Source: Novipirellula herctigrandis (GTDB taxonomy: Bacteria; Planctomycetota; Planctomycetia; Pirellulales; Pirellulaceae). Taken from it: a stretch of DNA of 64,000 nt. The translations under genes were made by a program, and so were the position numbers. The DNA lies in contig SJPJ01000002.1 in NCBI GenBank assembly GCA_007859835.1, positions 751,552 through 815,551 of the forward strand, in the 5' to 3' direction. Of this stretch, positions 1 through 9,617 are shown in pieces (within the stretch, counting starts at the first letter, position 1; each line of letters opens with the position of its first letter). The notes beneath the pieces are model-generated. The model had not been told where the DNA came from. It ran no database searches and saw only the letters and a program-made list of their open reading frames with translations.

Positions 1-429
1 CAAAATAAACGCGCCGCCAAAGACTACGATCAGGCTGTGCCCCGAGATTTTCGCGTCCATAAAGTGGCTGGTGATATTGTAAAAAGGATCCTCAAGCAAT
101 TCGATCAAATGAACGACCACGAACAAAAGAATAATCCGAAAAACAATCGCCAATCCGATCCCAAGCTTTCGTACTAACGACTGCTTCTCCTCTTCGACAC
201 GTTTGCTTTCGATCGAAATGTAAAGCAGGTTATCGAATCCGAGGACCACCTGCAGCAGCACCAACATCCCAAGCGTGAACAACCCGTGAAGTGAAAAGAA
301 GGTCTCCACAGGCATCTCGGTTGCGGAACCCGCATCGCTAAGAGCAACAGCGGGCAACGCGTCAGCGACAGCGAAAATCCCTTGAAATCCGTTTAGCGAA
401 GTAATCCAGTCGAGCATTGGGAATTCCAT
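1..429 (-). CDS. TerC/YkoY-family integral membrane protein (3' end outside window)
   Basis: The minus strand reads open from an ATG at 429 to the left edge, 143 codons. After an N-terminal stretch with a hydrophobic patch, residues about 52-75 read as a membrane helix ending in LQVVLGFDNLLYISIESKR, which matches the first conserved helix of TerC-family proteins (a helix with an acidic D-N pair, followed by a charged loop). A second hydrophobic segment (about 90-110) and the start of a third (VVFGGAFIL) follow. The family is linked to metal ion export and to metal loading of exported enzymes; the substrate here is unknown. It is transcribed divergently from the GH51 gene across about 230 bp in which I see nothing recognisable. 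The rest of the protein lies outside the window, so the call rests on the N-terminal part only. Confidence 0.72.
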   Translation of the reverse strand, partial: MEFPMLDWITSLNGFQGIFAVADALPAVALSDAGSATEMPVETFFSLHGLFTLGMLVLLQVVLGFDNLLYISIESKRVEEEKQSLVRKLGIGLAIVFRIILLFVVVHLIELLEDPFYNITSHFMDAKISGHSLIVVFGGAFIL

Positions 430-663
430 TGTGTTGAGTATTGTCGAGTAGTATCCGAAGCCTTGGAGAAAAGCCGTCGCGACAAGATTATGGTGAACTT
501 GGCGGTTTTGTTCTACCGGACAAAATCAGGGCAATCCCAACAAAATAACAAGTAACGCAGCAAAATCATCTTGCTAGAATCAGGCACCCTCTTCGGCGGC
601 GATTTGTGCCGGTCGAGGTAAGTCCTTCCCGCCGTTTCTGCCCCACAACTTGGAATCCCGCTG

Positions 664-3048
664 ATGCCCTGTCTGAGATCAAAATGGTTGGCAACTGCCT
701 TGCTTTTGATTGTCGCTCAATCGGCTTTTGCCAATGACGCCTCGCTGACCGTGCACGTTGACCAAAGTAGGGCGACGATTAGCCCCACGCTTTATGGCAT
801 CTTTTTTGAGGAAATCAATCGGGCTGGCGATGGTGGCTTGTATGGCGAAATGATCGAAAACCGATCGTTTGAAGACGATAAAGAAAAACCGACTTCATGG
901 TCCTCGCTCGGCAAGGGAACGCTAAGCCTTGATCAATCGTTGCCTCTTAACTCACGCAATCCGACGGCGCTACGCGTCGACATTCCAGAAGAAGGCGGCG
1001 GGGTCTCTAACGCTGGTTTCAAAGACGCTGGCTTGGCAATCCGTAGTGGTGAATCCTACCGTTTGAGCCTTTATATACGTGGCGAAAAGTTATCCGAAGC
1101 TTTGCATGCCAGACTTGAAAGCAGCACCGGAAGCTTGCTCGCCGAACAAACGGTCACCGAGATAAGCGGCACTTGGAAAAAGATGGAACTCGAACTAACG
1201 TCCAAAGACGAGGACTTAGTTGGACGTTTGGTGTTACAAACACAAGGATCCGGGACTCTTTGGCTTGACATGGTTTCGTTGTTTCCAAAACAAACATGGA
1301 AAAATCACGGAATGCGAACCGATTTGGCAGAGATGGTCGCCAACATGAATCCAAGCTTCGTCCGTTTTCCAGGCGGCTGCTTTGTAGAAGGGGACACGAT
1401 GGCCAGTGCGGTTCGATGGAAGGACACCATTGGCGATGTCGCTCAGCGCAAAGGAAATTGGTGCATTTGGGGTTACCAAACTACCGGTGGCTTCGGTGTT
1501 CATGAATTCTTGCAGTGGTGCGAAGACCTCGATGCCGAACCGCTCTATGTGATCAATTGTGGGATGGCTCACAAGGATTCGATACCGATGGACAAGATGG
1601 ATGAGTTTGTTCACGACGCATTGGATCTAATCGAGTACGCACGTGGCCCAGTCACTTCCAAGTGGGGCGCCTTGCGTGCCGAAGCAGGTCATCCAGAACC
1701 CTTTAAAATGAACTACCTTCAAATCGGCAATGAGAACGGCGGCCCACTCTACGAAGAACGCTATGCGTTGTTCAGTAAAGCAATTAGAAAAAAACACCCC
1801 GACATACAATTGATTGCATGTGATTGGGGCGTTATCCCTGATAGTTATCCACTCGATATCATTGACGAGCACTACTACAACACGCCGCGGTTCTTTATCG
1901 AACACGCGGACATGCACGACGCTTATGATCGCAGTGATGCAAGGATCTACGTCGGAGAATACGCAGTGACGCAAGGTTGTGGACAAGGAAACCTCATCGC
2001 AGCGCTCGGTGAAGCCGCCTACATGACGGGGTTGGAACGAAATTCCGATCATGTCGTGATGTCGTCCTACGCGCCGTTGTTCGTCAATCCGGATTGGCGA
2101 CGGTGGAGCCCAGACGCGATTGTGTTCGACCAAGCCCGCTCGTACGGCACCCCCAGTTACCACGTCCAGGCTCTGTTTGCTAATCATCGCGGCGATGTCA
2201 TTTGTCCGAGCGAATTAAAAGTGGATGAGATGGAAGAGGAAGCACGAGCCGGATATGTCGGGGTTGGAACGTGGATCACTCAAGCCGAGTTCAAAGACAT
2301 TCAAGTGACAAAAGATGGAAAGACGCTTTTTCAGAGCGATTTCAGCACGGGGTCAACCGACCGGTGGCGGATGCCGAGCGGTCAATGGGAAGCGACCGAG
2401 GGTGTCCTGCGTCAAACAAGCATGGCCGATAATGTCCGCGCCATGGTTGGAACTGCATCCTGGAACGATTACACGTTGTCGCTTAAGGCCCGTAAGCTTT
2501 CCGGCAACGAAGGTTTTTTGATTATGTTCCAACATCAAAACGAAGCTGAAAAGCACTGGTGGAACATTGGTGGTTGGGGCAACACCGCTTCCGCACTGGA
2601 AGGATTAGGGGACGGCGAACGGGTTCCGATGAACATTGAAACCGGTCGTTGGTATGACATCCGCGTCGAGTTAAGAGACAAACAAGTGACATGTTGGCTC
2701 GATGGCAAGAAGATCCACGAAGCGACTCAAAAGACGCTCCGGCCCCTTTACGCAGTCGCCAGCCGTACCAAGGACAACAAAGAGCTAATCTTGAAAGTCG
2801 TCAACGTCAGCTCCAATTCAATCAAGACGACGATCAAGTTGGACGGAGCCCAAGTCGTCCAACCGGAAGCGAAGGTTTGGACAATGAGTTCGCCAAGTTT
2901 CGATGACGAAAACAGCTTCGCGAATCCCCACAACATCGCGCCCGAGAAGAGCGATTTTTCCGAAGCCGCCACAGAATTTGACAAACTTTTCCCGGCTCGG
3001 TCGGTGACCATCATGCGCATTGGCATTGAGAGCGAAAGCGATAAGTAA
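664..3048 (+). CDS. Secreted GH51 alpha-L-arabinofuranosidase with inserted carbohydrate-binding and LamG-like domains
   Basis: A 794-residue protein with a signal peptide (about 1-23, ending AFA). The catalytic fold starts with the GH51 pattern LYGIFFEEINRAGDGGLYGE, is interrupted by a CBM4/9-like beta-sandwich (about 90-205), and resumes at MVANMNPSFVRFPGGCF. The acid/base Glu is E357 in QIGNENGG and the nucleophile is probably E432 in VGEYAV, both at the expected spacing. A second insert (about 540-690, with FQSDFSTG and WWNIGGWGN) resembles the DUF1080/LamG-like fold before the C-terminal beta-domain. Expected role: release of terminal arabinose from arabinan or arabinoxylan outside the cytoplasm. 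The gene appears monocistronic. Family assignment is firm; substrate is inferred from the family. Confidence 0.9.
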   Translation: MPCLRSKWLATALLLIVAQSAFANDASLTVHVDQSRATISPTLYGIFFEEINRAGDGGLYGEMIENRSFEDDKEKPTSWSSLGKGTLSLDQSLPLNSRNPTALRVDIPEEGGGVSNAGFKDAGLAIRSGESYRLSLYIRGEKLSEALHARLESSTGSLLAEQTVTEISGTWKKMELELTSKDEDLVGRLVLQTQGSGTLWLDMVSLFPKQTWKNHGMRTDLAEMVANMNPSFVRFPGGCFVEGDTMASAVRWKDTIGDVAQRKGNWCIWGYQTTGGFGVHEFLQWCEDLDAEPLYVINCGMAHKDSIPMDKMDEFVHDALDLIEYARGPVTSKWGALRAEAGHPEPFKMNYLQIGNENGGPLYEERYALFSKAIRKKHPDIQLIACDWGVIPDSYPLDIIDEHYYNTPRFFIEHADMHDAYDRSDARIYVGEYAVTQGCGQGNLIAALGEAAYMTGLERNSDHVVMSSYAPLFVNPDWRRWSPDAIVFDQARSYGTPSYHVQALFANHRGDVICPSELKVDEMEEEARAGYVGVGTWITQAEFKDIQVTKDGKTLFQSDFSTGSTDRWRMPSGQWEATEGVLRQTSMADNVRAMVGTASWNDYTLSLKARKLSGNEGFLIMFQHQNEAEKHWWNIGGWGNTASALEGLGDGERVPMNIETGRWYDIRVELRDKQVTCWLDGKKIHEATQKTLRPLYAVASRTKDNKELILKVVNVSSNSIKTTIKLDGAQVVQPEAKVWTMSSPSFDDENSFANPHNIAPEKSDFSEAATEFDKLFPARSVTIMRIGIESESDK

Positions 3049-3416
3049 GCTGCGGTTGTTAATCTTCAGCCGTCTGCCAAGTCGTTTGTTTATTCGCATG
3101 GTGCACCCAGCAGTGACACCAAAGGGCCCTTTTTTGGCCGTGATTTCACGACCGGTGCGACATCATCAATCTCACTTCGCGTAGGAATCTGCCTGACGGC
3201 CTCGCTGCTTATTTTCGTAATTCCATTTAACTCAGGTTGCCCCAAACCCCACCTCTGGTTATTTTATATGACAATAAAAGCCTGTCATCAGCTCTAATTC
3301 TCGCCGTGTCCCACCTCGTGGGGAAACGCCGATATTTAGCAAGCACGATATTTAGCGAGCACGTTATTTAGCGAGCACCTTGCCCCCAAGCAACTTGCCC
3401 CCAAAAGGAACATTTC
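3049..3416. other. Intergenic region upstream of the PEP-CTERM gene
   Basis: 368 bp between two plus-strand genes. The only structure I can support is the three-fold 16-bp repeat at 3330-3377, followed by a twofold repeat of a CTTGCCCCCAA core at about 3379-3405. It must contain the promoter of the PEP-CTERM gene but I cannot place one with confidence. Confidence 0.4.
3330..3377. repeat. Three tandem 16-bp repeats upstream of the PEP-CTERM gene
   Basis: Three abutting copies of CGATATTTAGCRAGCA (3330-3345, 3346-3361, 3362-3377). The second differs from the first by one base, the third from the second by one base. The array ends 39 bp before the start codon of the PEP-CTERM gene, so it lies in its promoter or 5' leader. 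It could be a cluster of regulator sites or slippage-generated sequence; no regulator is recognisable. Confidence 0.8.
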
Positions 3417-4235
3417 ATGAGAAACATAAAACGATTAGCAGTATCAGCAGCACTCGCCTGCTTCGCGTTGAGTCAGTCTGCATCGGCTGCGATTGTGTAC
3501 ACCGAAGACTTCGAAGGTGGCACCGTTGGTACCGCACTGAATACCTTGAACGGTCCGACGGGCAACTGGGGGGGTGGTGCGTCTGGGAACATCAGCCAAG
3601 CATCTATCGGGTCCGGCACTGAATTCGGGGCCGCTAGCCAATATTTGGATTTTTCGAGAACCACAGCTGGGTTTAGTTTTATGGACCATTCAGCTCCCGT
3701 TCCAGATGTTGGGCTAAACACTCCGGTCACGTTCTCTTTTGATCTATATGCTGCCTCAGCTGCTGCCTTTCCAACCTATTTGCGGGCTGTCGCCAGTGGG
3801 GATACAGGCAACCTCGATTACACTGATATCGGGACCGGAACATTTAGTTCCGGTGGGACATCCGTTGGCACCGACTGGAATTTCGGTACCGCGGCACACT
3901 TCGATATTGTCGCCACACTAACCGCTGTGGGAGATGGAGCAGATGGAACAACAACGAGTGCAGCCGGCGTGATTGATGTTTTTGTTGACGGGACCCAAAC
4001 TGTCTTTGCCCAAGCAATGAGCTTTCCCGGCGGCGGTGGTGCTGGGGCTGGCTCGACAGTAATCGACGGTTTTGCCCTTTGGGCAAATGCTGATGCAACC
4101 GCCGCGACTACGACTAATCGCGTATTGATCGACAACGTCGTCGTCTCCGTCACCGCAGTTCCGGAACCAAGCACCTTTGCTCTTCTTGGGCTTGGATCGC
4201 TAGGTCTAGTCGCTTCCCGTCGTCGACGGAAGTAA
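3417..4235 (+). CDS. PEP-CTERM sorting-domain protein
   Basis: A 272-residue secreted protein. It has a signal peptide (about 1-24, ending ASA), a Gly/Thr/Ala-rich beta-type body starting YTEDFEGG, and a C-terminal sorting signal: VPEPST (about 248-253), a hydrophobic helix (FALLGLGSLGLVA) and a basic end (SRRRRK). In the PEP-CTERM/exosortase system this tail anchors the protein in the membrane and is then cleaved. The body resembles LamG/concanavalin-like folds often seen in these proteins, but I cannot assign a ligand. An AAAGGA-like ribosome site lies just upstream of the ATG. The gene stands alone and ends in a strong terminator. No exosortase is present in the window. Confidence 0.88.
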   Translation: MRNIKRLAVSAALACFALSQSASAAIVYTEDFEGGTVGTALNTLNGPTGNWGGGASGNISQASIGSGTEFGAASQYLDFSRTTAGFSFMDHSAPVPDVGLNTPVTFSFDLYAASAAAFPTYLRAVASGDTGNLDYTDIGTGTFSSGGTSVGTDWNFGTAAHFDIVATLTAVGDGADGTTTSAAGVIDVFVDGTQTVFAQAMSFPGGGGAGAGSTVIDGFALWANADATAATTTNRVLIDNVVVSVTAVPEPSTFALLGLGSLGLVASRRRRK

Positions 4236-4260
4236 GCGTCCTTTTGGCACACCATTTCAA

Positions 4261-4294
4261 AGAGCCGGGTCGTTTCGCAACCCGGCTCTTTTTG
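4261..4294 (+). terminator. Rho-independent terminator after the PEP-CTERM gene
   Basis: Perfect 10-bp stem AGAGCCGGGT / ACCCGGCTCT with a 9-base loop (CGTTTCGCA), followed by TTTTTG. It lies 25 bp after the stop codon. The inverted repeat is symmetric, but the T tract is on the plus side. Confidence 0.9.
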
Positions 4295-4459
4295 TATAGA
4301 AGTCGATGATCGGTTACGCACGTTCCGTGATTGCAATTTCAGTCACAAACGACAGCCATGGCTGGTTCGACTCACGCTTCAATCCACCATCGACACAGAC
4401 TCGAGAATCAAACGCAAGGTGCCTTTTTTGAGTGCCAGGAAAGATTGTGCCGAGATCGA

Positions 4460-5701
4460 CTAGGCAAGTTCGTGTGCTAGATAGGCGAGCGTTGGATTAG
4501 CGACGACTCGGTTCGCTTCGTAGCTAGTCGTTTCGCCACGAAGGACTCTCAAACTCGCCATATCTTCTAGGCTGAGCATCCCACCGGCACACGCGATTCG
4601 ACCAATCTCATGCGTGGGCAAATTAGATGAGATTCCCTCGGAAAGTTCATCATCGATCAGCATCAGTTCGGTGAGCGTGGTCAGCGATTGATAACCATCA
4701 TCGAAACAATCGTTGCATCCTATTGCGCGCCACTGGTTTGTCGGCTCGTGCCCAAGACGTTCAATGATCTCTGGGCGAACTTTGATCTCAGGCAGGCTTA
4801 CCGGCTCGCGACACTTTGGACAGAGCTGGCGAACCAATCTTTGATTGAGCACACCAATAAGTGAGCTTGCCAGGAATTTCGGATTTGCCTCATATTGCAT
4901 CATCGAATCAATGGCATCCGGGGCCGTCTTAGCATGAATGGTTGCCAACACCAATTGGCCGCTGGCCCCCGCACGAACTGCAGCCGCCGCAGTTCGTGGG
5001 TCGCGAATTTCACCGATCATGATCACATTCGGACTGTGGCGCAAGACGACTGACAAAAGATCGGCAAAGTCGAGCCCCAGTTTCAAGTTCACCTGCGACT
5101 GCATCACGCCGTCAATCGAATGTTCAATTGGATCCTCTAGCGTATGGATCTTGCGAGTTCCGTCATTGAGTTCATCCACGATCGCATAGAGCGTGCTGGA
5201 CTTGCCACTGGCGACCGGACCGGCCACCAAGATCAACCCCGAAGGGCGACGGACTAACTTGCGAATAGCCTCCAGCTCTACCGCGTCGTAACCAAGCGAA
5301 TCGATCGACCGAGCTCCTCGAACGGGATCGAACAATCGGAGCGCGACATCGTGGCCGAACAGCGTCGGAATGCAGCTCATTCGAAGATCAACAACACTAC
5401 CACTTGGTGTTGTCACAAATCCACGACCTTCGGACGGGCGAATCATATCCCCCGAGTCACCTCCACCAAGAATTCGCAGGTGCGCCTGTAACCGCCGTCC
5501 GTACTCGCGAGCCAATCGGCGCACCGGCTCGATATGGCCCATGCGGCGAACGGAGATCCGCACGACGTCTTCCAAATCCGAGACAAACAGATCGCTGGCG
5601 TGGCGTTCCACCGCCCATTCGATCAAATGCGAAGCATAGGTTTCCGGGGGAGTTAGCTCGGTTTGGACTTCCTCGAAATCGACTTTGTTGGAATCATTCA
5701 T
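4460..5701 (-). CDS. GspE/PilB-type secretion or pilus assembly ATPase, short form
   Basis: A 413-residue ATPase of the type II secretion/type IV pilus family. Seen in order: the N2 domain (about 25-130, starting ASHLIEWAVERHASDLFV), Walker A GPVASGKSS (161-169), Asp box TLEDPIE (187-193), Walker B with VIMIGEIRD (226-233), His box LATIHA, and a four-Cys zinc site (C294, C297, C329, C332). The usual N1 (MshEN-type) domain is missing, so it is about 150 residues shorter than canonical GspE/PilB, resembling PilT/PilB hybrids common in planctomycetes. The tetra-Cys motif points to an assembly (E/B) rather than a retraction (PilT) ATPase. No other secretion or pilus gene is next to it, and the distant DUF1559 protein is the only pseudopilin-like protein in the window. 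Confidence 0.88.
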   Translation of the reverse strand: MNDSNKVDFEEVQTELTPPETYASHLIEWAVERHASDLFVSDLEDVVRISVRRMGHIEPVRRLAREYGRRLQAHLRILGGGDSGDMIRPSEGRGFVTTPSGSVVDLRMSCIPTLFGHDVALRLFDPVRGARSIDSLGYDAVELEAIRKLVRRPSGLILVAGPVASGKSSTLYAIVDELNDGTRKIHTLEDPIEHSIDGVMQSQVNLKLGLDFADLLSVVLRHSPNVIMIGEIRDPRTAAAAVRAGASGQLVLATIHAKTAPDAIDSMMQYEANPKFLASSLIGVLNQRLVRQLCPKCREPVSLPEIKVRPEIIERLGHEPTNQWRAIGCNDCFDDGYQSLTTLTELMLIDDELSEGISSNLPTHEIGRIACAGGMLSLEDMASLRVLRGETTSYEANRVVANPTLAYLAHELA

Positions 5702-5980
5702 GGCGAGTAGGCTCTTGTCGGTAATTCATGGGAGTCATCAAAGCTTCGTGACGCGATTGTAGGGGCCTTCCGAAGGCAATGCAAATTTTCGGGAAACCTT
5801 GACGCCACAATCAGATCGAATTGTGGCACCAAGGAGAATATTGTCGGTGTCACCCGCGAATCGCACCATCAACCGTTTTTGCTCCACTATATTGATTGAC
5901 GGGTGGGTTCGAATATCATTGGCTCGGACATCGCCGTTCGACCGCCCCCTCCCTCTCCCCCTAACACCCGGATCCGCAGG

Positions 5981-6766
5981 ATGAGATACCTTGCCCTTCT
6001 TTTCGCTTTCGTTCCCGTCATGGTTGTGTGCAGTTCCCAGGTCGCTTGCGCAGCTGAGCCGGGCCCACAAATCTACGAAGTTCGCTCCTACTTGTTAGGA
6101 GAAAAAGGTGACGCTACGGCGATCGATTCCTATCTTCGCGACGCATTAATTCCGGCGTTGGATCGCCAAGGGATCGGTCCGATTGGCGTTTTCGAGAACG
6201 CCAACAATGACGAAAACAACAGCAAACGTATAGTCGTCGTGATTCCTTACACCGATGCAAACCAAGTCGTTTCGGTTGGCAGTGCACTTCTTTCGGATTC
6301 GCAGTATGCCGCGGATGCGAAATTGTACTTAGACCGCGAACCATCGAATCCGCCGTACGATCGAATCAATAGCGAACTACTCTCGGCGATGGACTGTATG
6401 CCGCTCCTCGCGGTACCTGGTGGAACACTCGATAACGCCGATCGTGTCTACGAATTGCGACTTTACGAAAGCCCCAACGAACGAATGGGGAATTTGAAAG
6501 TTGATATGTTCAATTCGGGTGAAGTACCGATTTTTCTCGACAGTGGTATTCAGCCAATTTTCATCGGTCAATGTGTCGTCGGTCCTCAAACGCCGAGCTT
6601 GACGTATTTGACGTTGTACCCCAGCGAAGACGCCCGTCTAAAAGCGTGGGATACGTTTCGCAGTCACCCCGACTGGAAAGTCCTTAGCAAAGTGGCGAAG
6701 TACCGGGGGACCGTCAGCCATATCGACAAGTTTATTCTGGTGCCAAAAGCCTATTCTCAGTTGTAG
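5981..6766 (+). CDS. Secreted NIPSNAP-domain protein
   Basis: The frame is open from 5903, but the ATG at 5981 starts a clear signal peptide (MRYLALLFAFVPVMVVCSSQVACA), giving 261 residues. Two copies of a NIPSNAP-type ferredoxin-like fold follow, starting YEVRSYLLGEKGDA (about 30-130) and YELRLYESPNERMGNLKV (about 152-255, with FLDSGIQPIFIG and WDTFRSHPDWK). NIPSNAP domains form dimeric alpha/beta barrels, and the planctomycete members are mostly secreted proteins of unknown function, often near sugar-oxidising enzymes. mutS starts 18-120 bp downstream, depending on its start, so the two may be co-transcribed without a functional link. Confidence 0.82.
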   Translation: MRYLALLFAFVPVMVVCSSQVACAAEPGPQIYEVRSYLLGEKGDATAIDSYLRDALIPALDRQGIGPIGVFENANNDENNSKRIVVVIPYTDANQVVSVGSALLSDSQYAADAKLYLDREPSNPPYDRINSELLSAMDCMPLLAVPGGTLDNADRVYELRLYESPNERMGNLKVDMFNSGEVPIFLDSGIQPIFIGQCVVGPQTPSLTYLTLYPSEDARLKAWDTFRSHPDWKVLSKVAKYRGTVSHIDKFILVPKAYSQL

Positions 6767-6886
6767 TTTCGCTAACCCCCAAAAGTGTCTCAACCGGTTC
6801 ACTTAGCATCCGGCACCGAGCAAACTGCTTCGATTCATCCTCCGGATGACTTTTCGTCTCGCCGTCCTGTCGTTAGGATTTGCGTC

Positions 6887-9511
6887 ATGACACCGATGAT
6901 GAAGCAATACCATGAAGCCAAAGCAGCTTGCGGCGACGCATTGCTCTTTTTCCGCATGGGCGACTTTTACGAATTGTTTTTGGACGACGCAAAGGTCGCC
7001 TCGAAAATTCTTGGCTTAACACTTACAAGCCGCGATAAAGACGCTGAGAACCCGACTGCCATGGCGGGTTTCCCTCACCACCAACTCGACTCCTATTTAA
7101 GTAAGCTGATCCGTGCAGGCTATCGTGCGGCTGTTTGCGAACAGGTCGAAGACCCCAAACAAGCCAAAGGACTTGTTCGCCGCGAAATCACCCGACTCGT
7201 CACTCCCGGGACTCTCACCGACGACGGACTACTCGACCCCCGCGAAGCGAACTACCTTGCCGCTGTCTACCTTGTTTCGCCCAAGAAGAAATCAAAAGAC
7301 AACGCGGAGCCGATGGTCGGAATCGCGTGGGCAGAATTGTCGAGTGGCCGTTTTGAAGCAGGCGTATTCCAAAAATCGCGAATCGAGGATGAATTGGCTC
7401 GGATCGGGCCGGCCGAAGTAATCTATCGTGAAGATGACGCTCGCTTTAGCCCCGACACGACCGCGCCATGGTCATGGACGTCACGCCCTGCATGGTCGTT
7501 TGCTGAAGATGCCTCGCGAGATGCACTATGTAAACAATTTTCCGTCCACAACTTAGAAGGCTTTGGCTTTGAGGATACGGATGCCCCGGCGATACGAGCA
7601 GCCGGAGCTGTATTGACGTATTTGCAGGAAACTCAACCAAGTGGTCTTGACCATTTTCGGTCGATCTCGGCCCACCATCGATCCGGCGTGTTGCAAATCG
7701 ATGCATCGACCCGGCACAGCCTTGAAATCACTCGTACGATTCGTAGCGGATCTCGCGAGGGGTCACTCCTCGGTGTGATCGATCGAACTTGCAGCCCAAT
7801 GGGTGCCCGGCTTTTGGCGGATTGGATCGCCGCTCCTCTGATTGATCACGAGCGAATTGAATCACGCCTGGACGCGGTTTCCGAATTAGTTGGTGATGCT
7901 CGTCTTCGCGGTGACATCCGCGAAACACTTCGTCATACCTTCGACCTGACGCGGCTGATGGCTCGAATCGCAACCGGCCGAACGGGACCTCGAGACCTTC
8001 AACAAGTGGCGCGAACACTGGCGAATCTTCCGGAATTGAAAGCGAGACTGACTGACCGCAAATCCGAACGCCTCGGGTTTGTCGAAGCGCACCTTCATCT
8101 TTGCCCTGAATTGCGATCGCATCTTGAAAGGGCATTAGCCGACGATTGCCCGTTGTCCGCTTCCGATGGCAACTTCATTCGCGAAGGGTTCGACGAGCAA
8201 CTCGATGCACTGCGCGTCTTAGCACGTGGGGGAAAGGAATGGATTGCCGCTTATCAGCAGAAGCAAATGGAGTCGACAGGCATTCAAAACTTGAAGGTCG
8301 GCTACAACAAAGTCTTCGGATACTTTCTCGAAGTAACCAATTCGCAACGTGACAAAATCCCCGACAACTTCATTCGCAAACAAACCCTCAAAAATTGCGA
8401 ACGGTTCATCACGCCCGAGCTAAAAGAATACGAAGAGAAGGTGTTGTCGGCGGACGACCAAGCGTCATCGCGAGAACAAATTCTGTTTCAAAATTTGCGT
8501 CAACAAACGCATCAGCATTTGCCGATCCTGCAGGAAGTCGCCATGGTGATCGCAGAGTTGGACGTATTGGCGGCGCTAGCCGAAATTGCGGCGGTGCGGA
8601 AATGGGTTCGACCGCAATTGACCGATGACTCCATTTTGCGAATCGAAGCAGGCCGGCATCCGGTATTGGATGTGACGCTTCCACAAGGTGAGTTCGTCCC
8701 CAACGACTGCGTGCAATCACCGGAAACCGGCATGATCTTGCTGATCACCGGGCCCAACATGGCGGGCAAAAGTACATATATACGCCAAATCGCTCTGATC
8801 ACGCTGATGGCTCAAGCAGGTTCATTTGTACCAGCAGAAAAAGCAACCATCGGGATCGCCGATCGGATCTTTGCCCGTGTTGGCGCAAGCGATGAACTGA
8901 GCCGTGGCCAAAGTACCTTTATGGTCGAAATGGTCGAAACCGCCCGCATTTTGAATACGGCAACCTCACGCAGCTTGGTGATTTTGGATGAAATTGGGCG
9001 CGGAACGAGTACCTACGACGGGCTCTCCTTGGCGTGGGCTATCACCGAACATCTGCACGAACAGATTGGCTGTCGCACCCTGTTCGCGACTCACTATCAC
9101 GAACTGACACAGCTTGAGGAAACATTGCCTCGCGTCGCCAACCTAAACGTCGCTGTCAAAGAATGGAATGATGAAGTCGTGTTTCTTCACCGCATTGTCT
9201 CCGGCGGTGCCGACAAGAGCTACGGGATTCATGTCGCCCGGTTAGCAGGTATTCCCAAGACGGTCAACGAACGCGCAAAGGATGTCTTGGCTCAGCTTGA
9301 AGTCGATCATCGCGATTCGCTCGATCGACCAACTATATCGGCAGCCGGGGATAGTACTTCCAAGCAAAACCACTATCAGCTGACCTTGTTTGGTATTGCA
9401 GACCATCCGCTGCTTGAGGATATCCAAAAACTTGACATCAACTCAATGACACCGATCGAAGCAATGCAGTTCTTGCAAGCGGCTAAGCAAGCGTTGGAAT
9501 CCAAAATTTAG
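6887..9511 (+). CDS. mutS: DNA mismatch repair protein MutS
   Basis: Full-length MutS. Counting from the ATG at 6887 (874 residues), it begins MTPMMKQYHEAK, as MutS proteins normally do. The mismatch-reading Phe-Tyr-Glu motif lies in MGDFYELF (F27, E29). The Walker A is GPNMAGKST (622-630), the Walker B/signature reads VILDEIGRGTSTYDG, and the ABC signature loop is DELSRGQST. The frame extends upstream to a GTG at 6785, adding 34 residues without family similarity, so I prefer the ATG. MutS recognises mismatches and small loops and recruits MutL; no mutL is present here. The C-terminus ends in a short helical tail, possibly the tetramerisation segment. The gene converges with the DUF1559 gene. 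Confidence 0.97.
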   Translation: MTPMMKQYHEAKAACGDALLFFRMGDFYELFLDDAKVASKILGLTLTSRDKDAENPTAMAGFPHHQLDSYLSKLIRAGYRAAVCEQVEDPKQAKGLVRREITRLVTPGTLTDDGLLDPREANYLAAVYLVSPKKKSKDNAEPMVGIAWAELSSGRFEAGVFQKSRIEDELARIGPAEVIYREDDARFSPDTTAPWSWTSRPAWSFAEDASRDALCKQFSVHNLEGFGFEDTDAPAIRAAGAVLTYLQETQPSGLDHFRSISAHHRSGVLQIDASTRHSLEITRTIRSGSREGSLLGVIDRTCSPMGARLLADWIAAPLIDHERIESRLDAVSELVGDARLRGDIRETLRHTFDLTRLMARIATGRTGPRDLQQVARTLANLPELKARLTDRKSERLGFVEAHLHLCPELRSHLERALADDCPLSASDGNFIREGFDEQLDALRVLARGGKEWIAAYQQKQMESTGIQNLKVGYNKVFGYFLEVTNSQRDKIPDNFIRKQTLKNCERFITPELKEYEEKVLSADDQASSREQILFQNLRQQTHQHLPILQEVAMVIAELDVLAALAEIAAVRKWVRPQLTDDSILRIEAGRHPVLDVTLPQGEFVPNDCVQSPETGMILLITGPNMAGKSTYIRQIALITLMAQAGSFVPAEKATIGIADRIFARVGASDELSRGQSTFMVEMVETARILNTATSRSLVILDEIGRGTSTYDGLSLAWAITEHLHEQIGCRTLFATHYHELTQLEETLPRVANLNVAVKEWNDEVVFLHRIVSGGADKSYGIHVARLAGIPKTVNERAKDVLAQLEVDHRDSLDRPTISAAGDSTSKQNHYQLTLFGIADHPLLEDIQKLDINSMTPIEAMQFLQAAKQALESKI

Positions 9512-9617
9512 CTCGCCACCAACCGTAGCACGGTGGCTGTCCCACCATGCGTGACTTTCGAGTGCCTGAGTTTCGAGTGTCTGGTTTACTCGGAGGAGAC
9601 CTGCCGACTCCATCGAC

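Noticed and set aside
3119..3137. AAAGGGCCCTTT palindrome after the GH51 gene as a terminator
   Set aside because: The palindrome has no loop, so it cannot form a proper terminator hairpin.
4362..4372. A GGTTCGACTC string resembling the T-loop of a tRNA
   Set aside because: No acceptor stem or D-loop pairs with it within tRNA distance.
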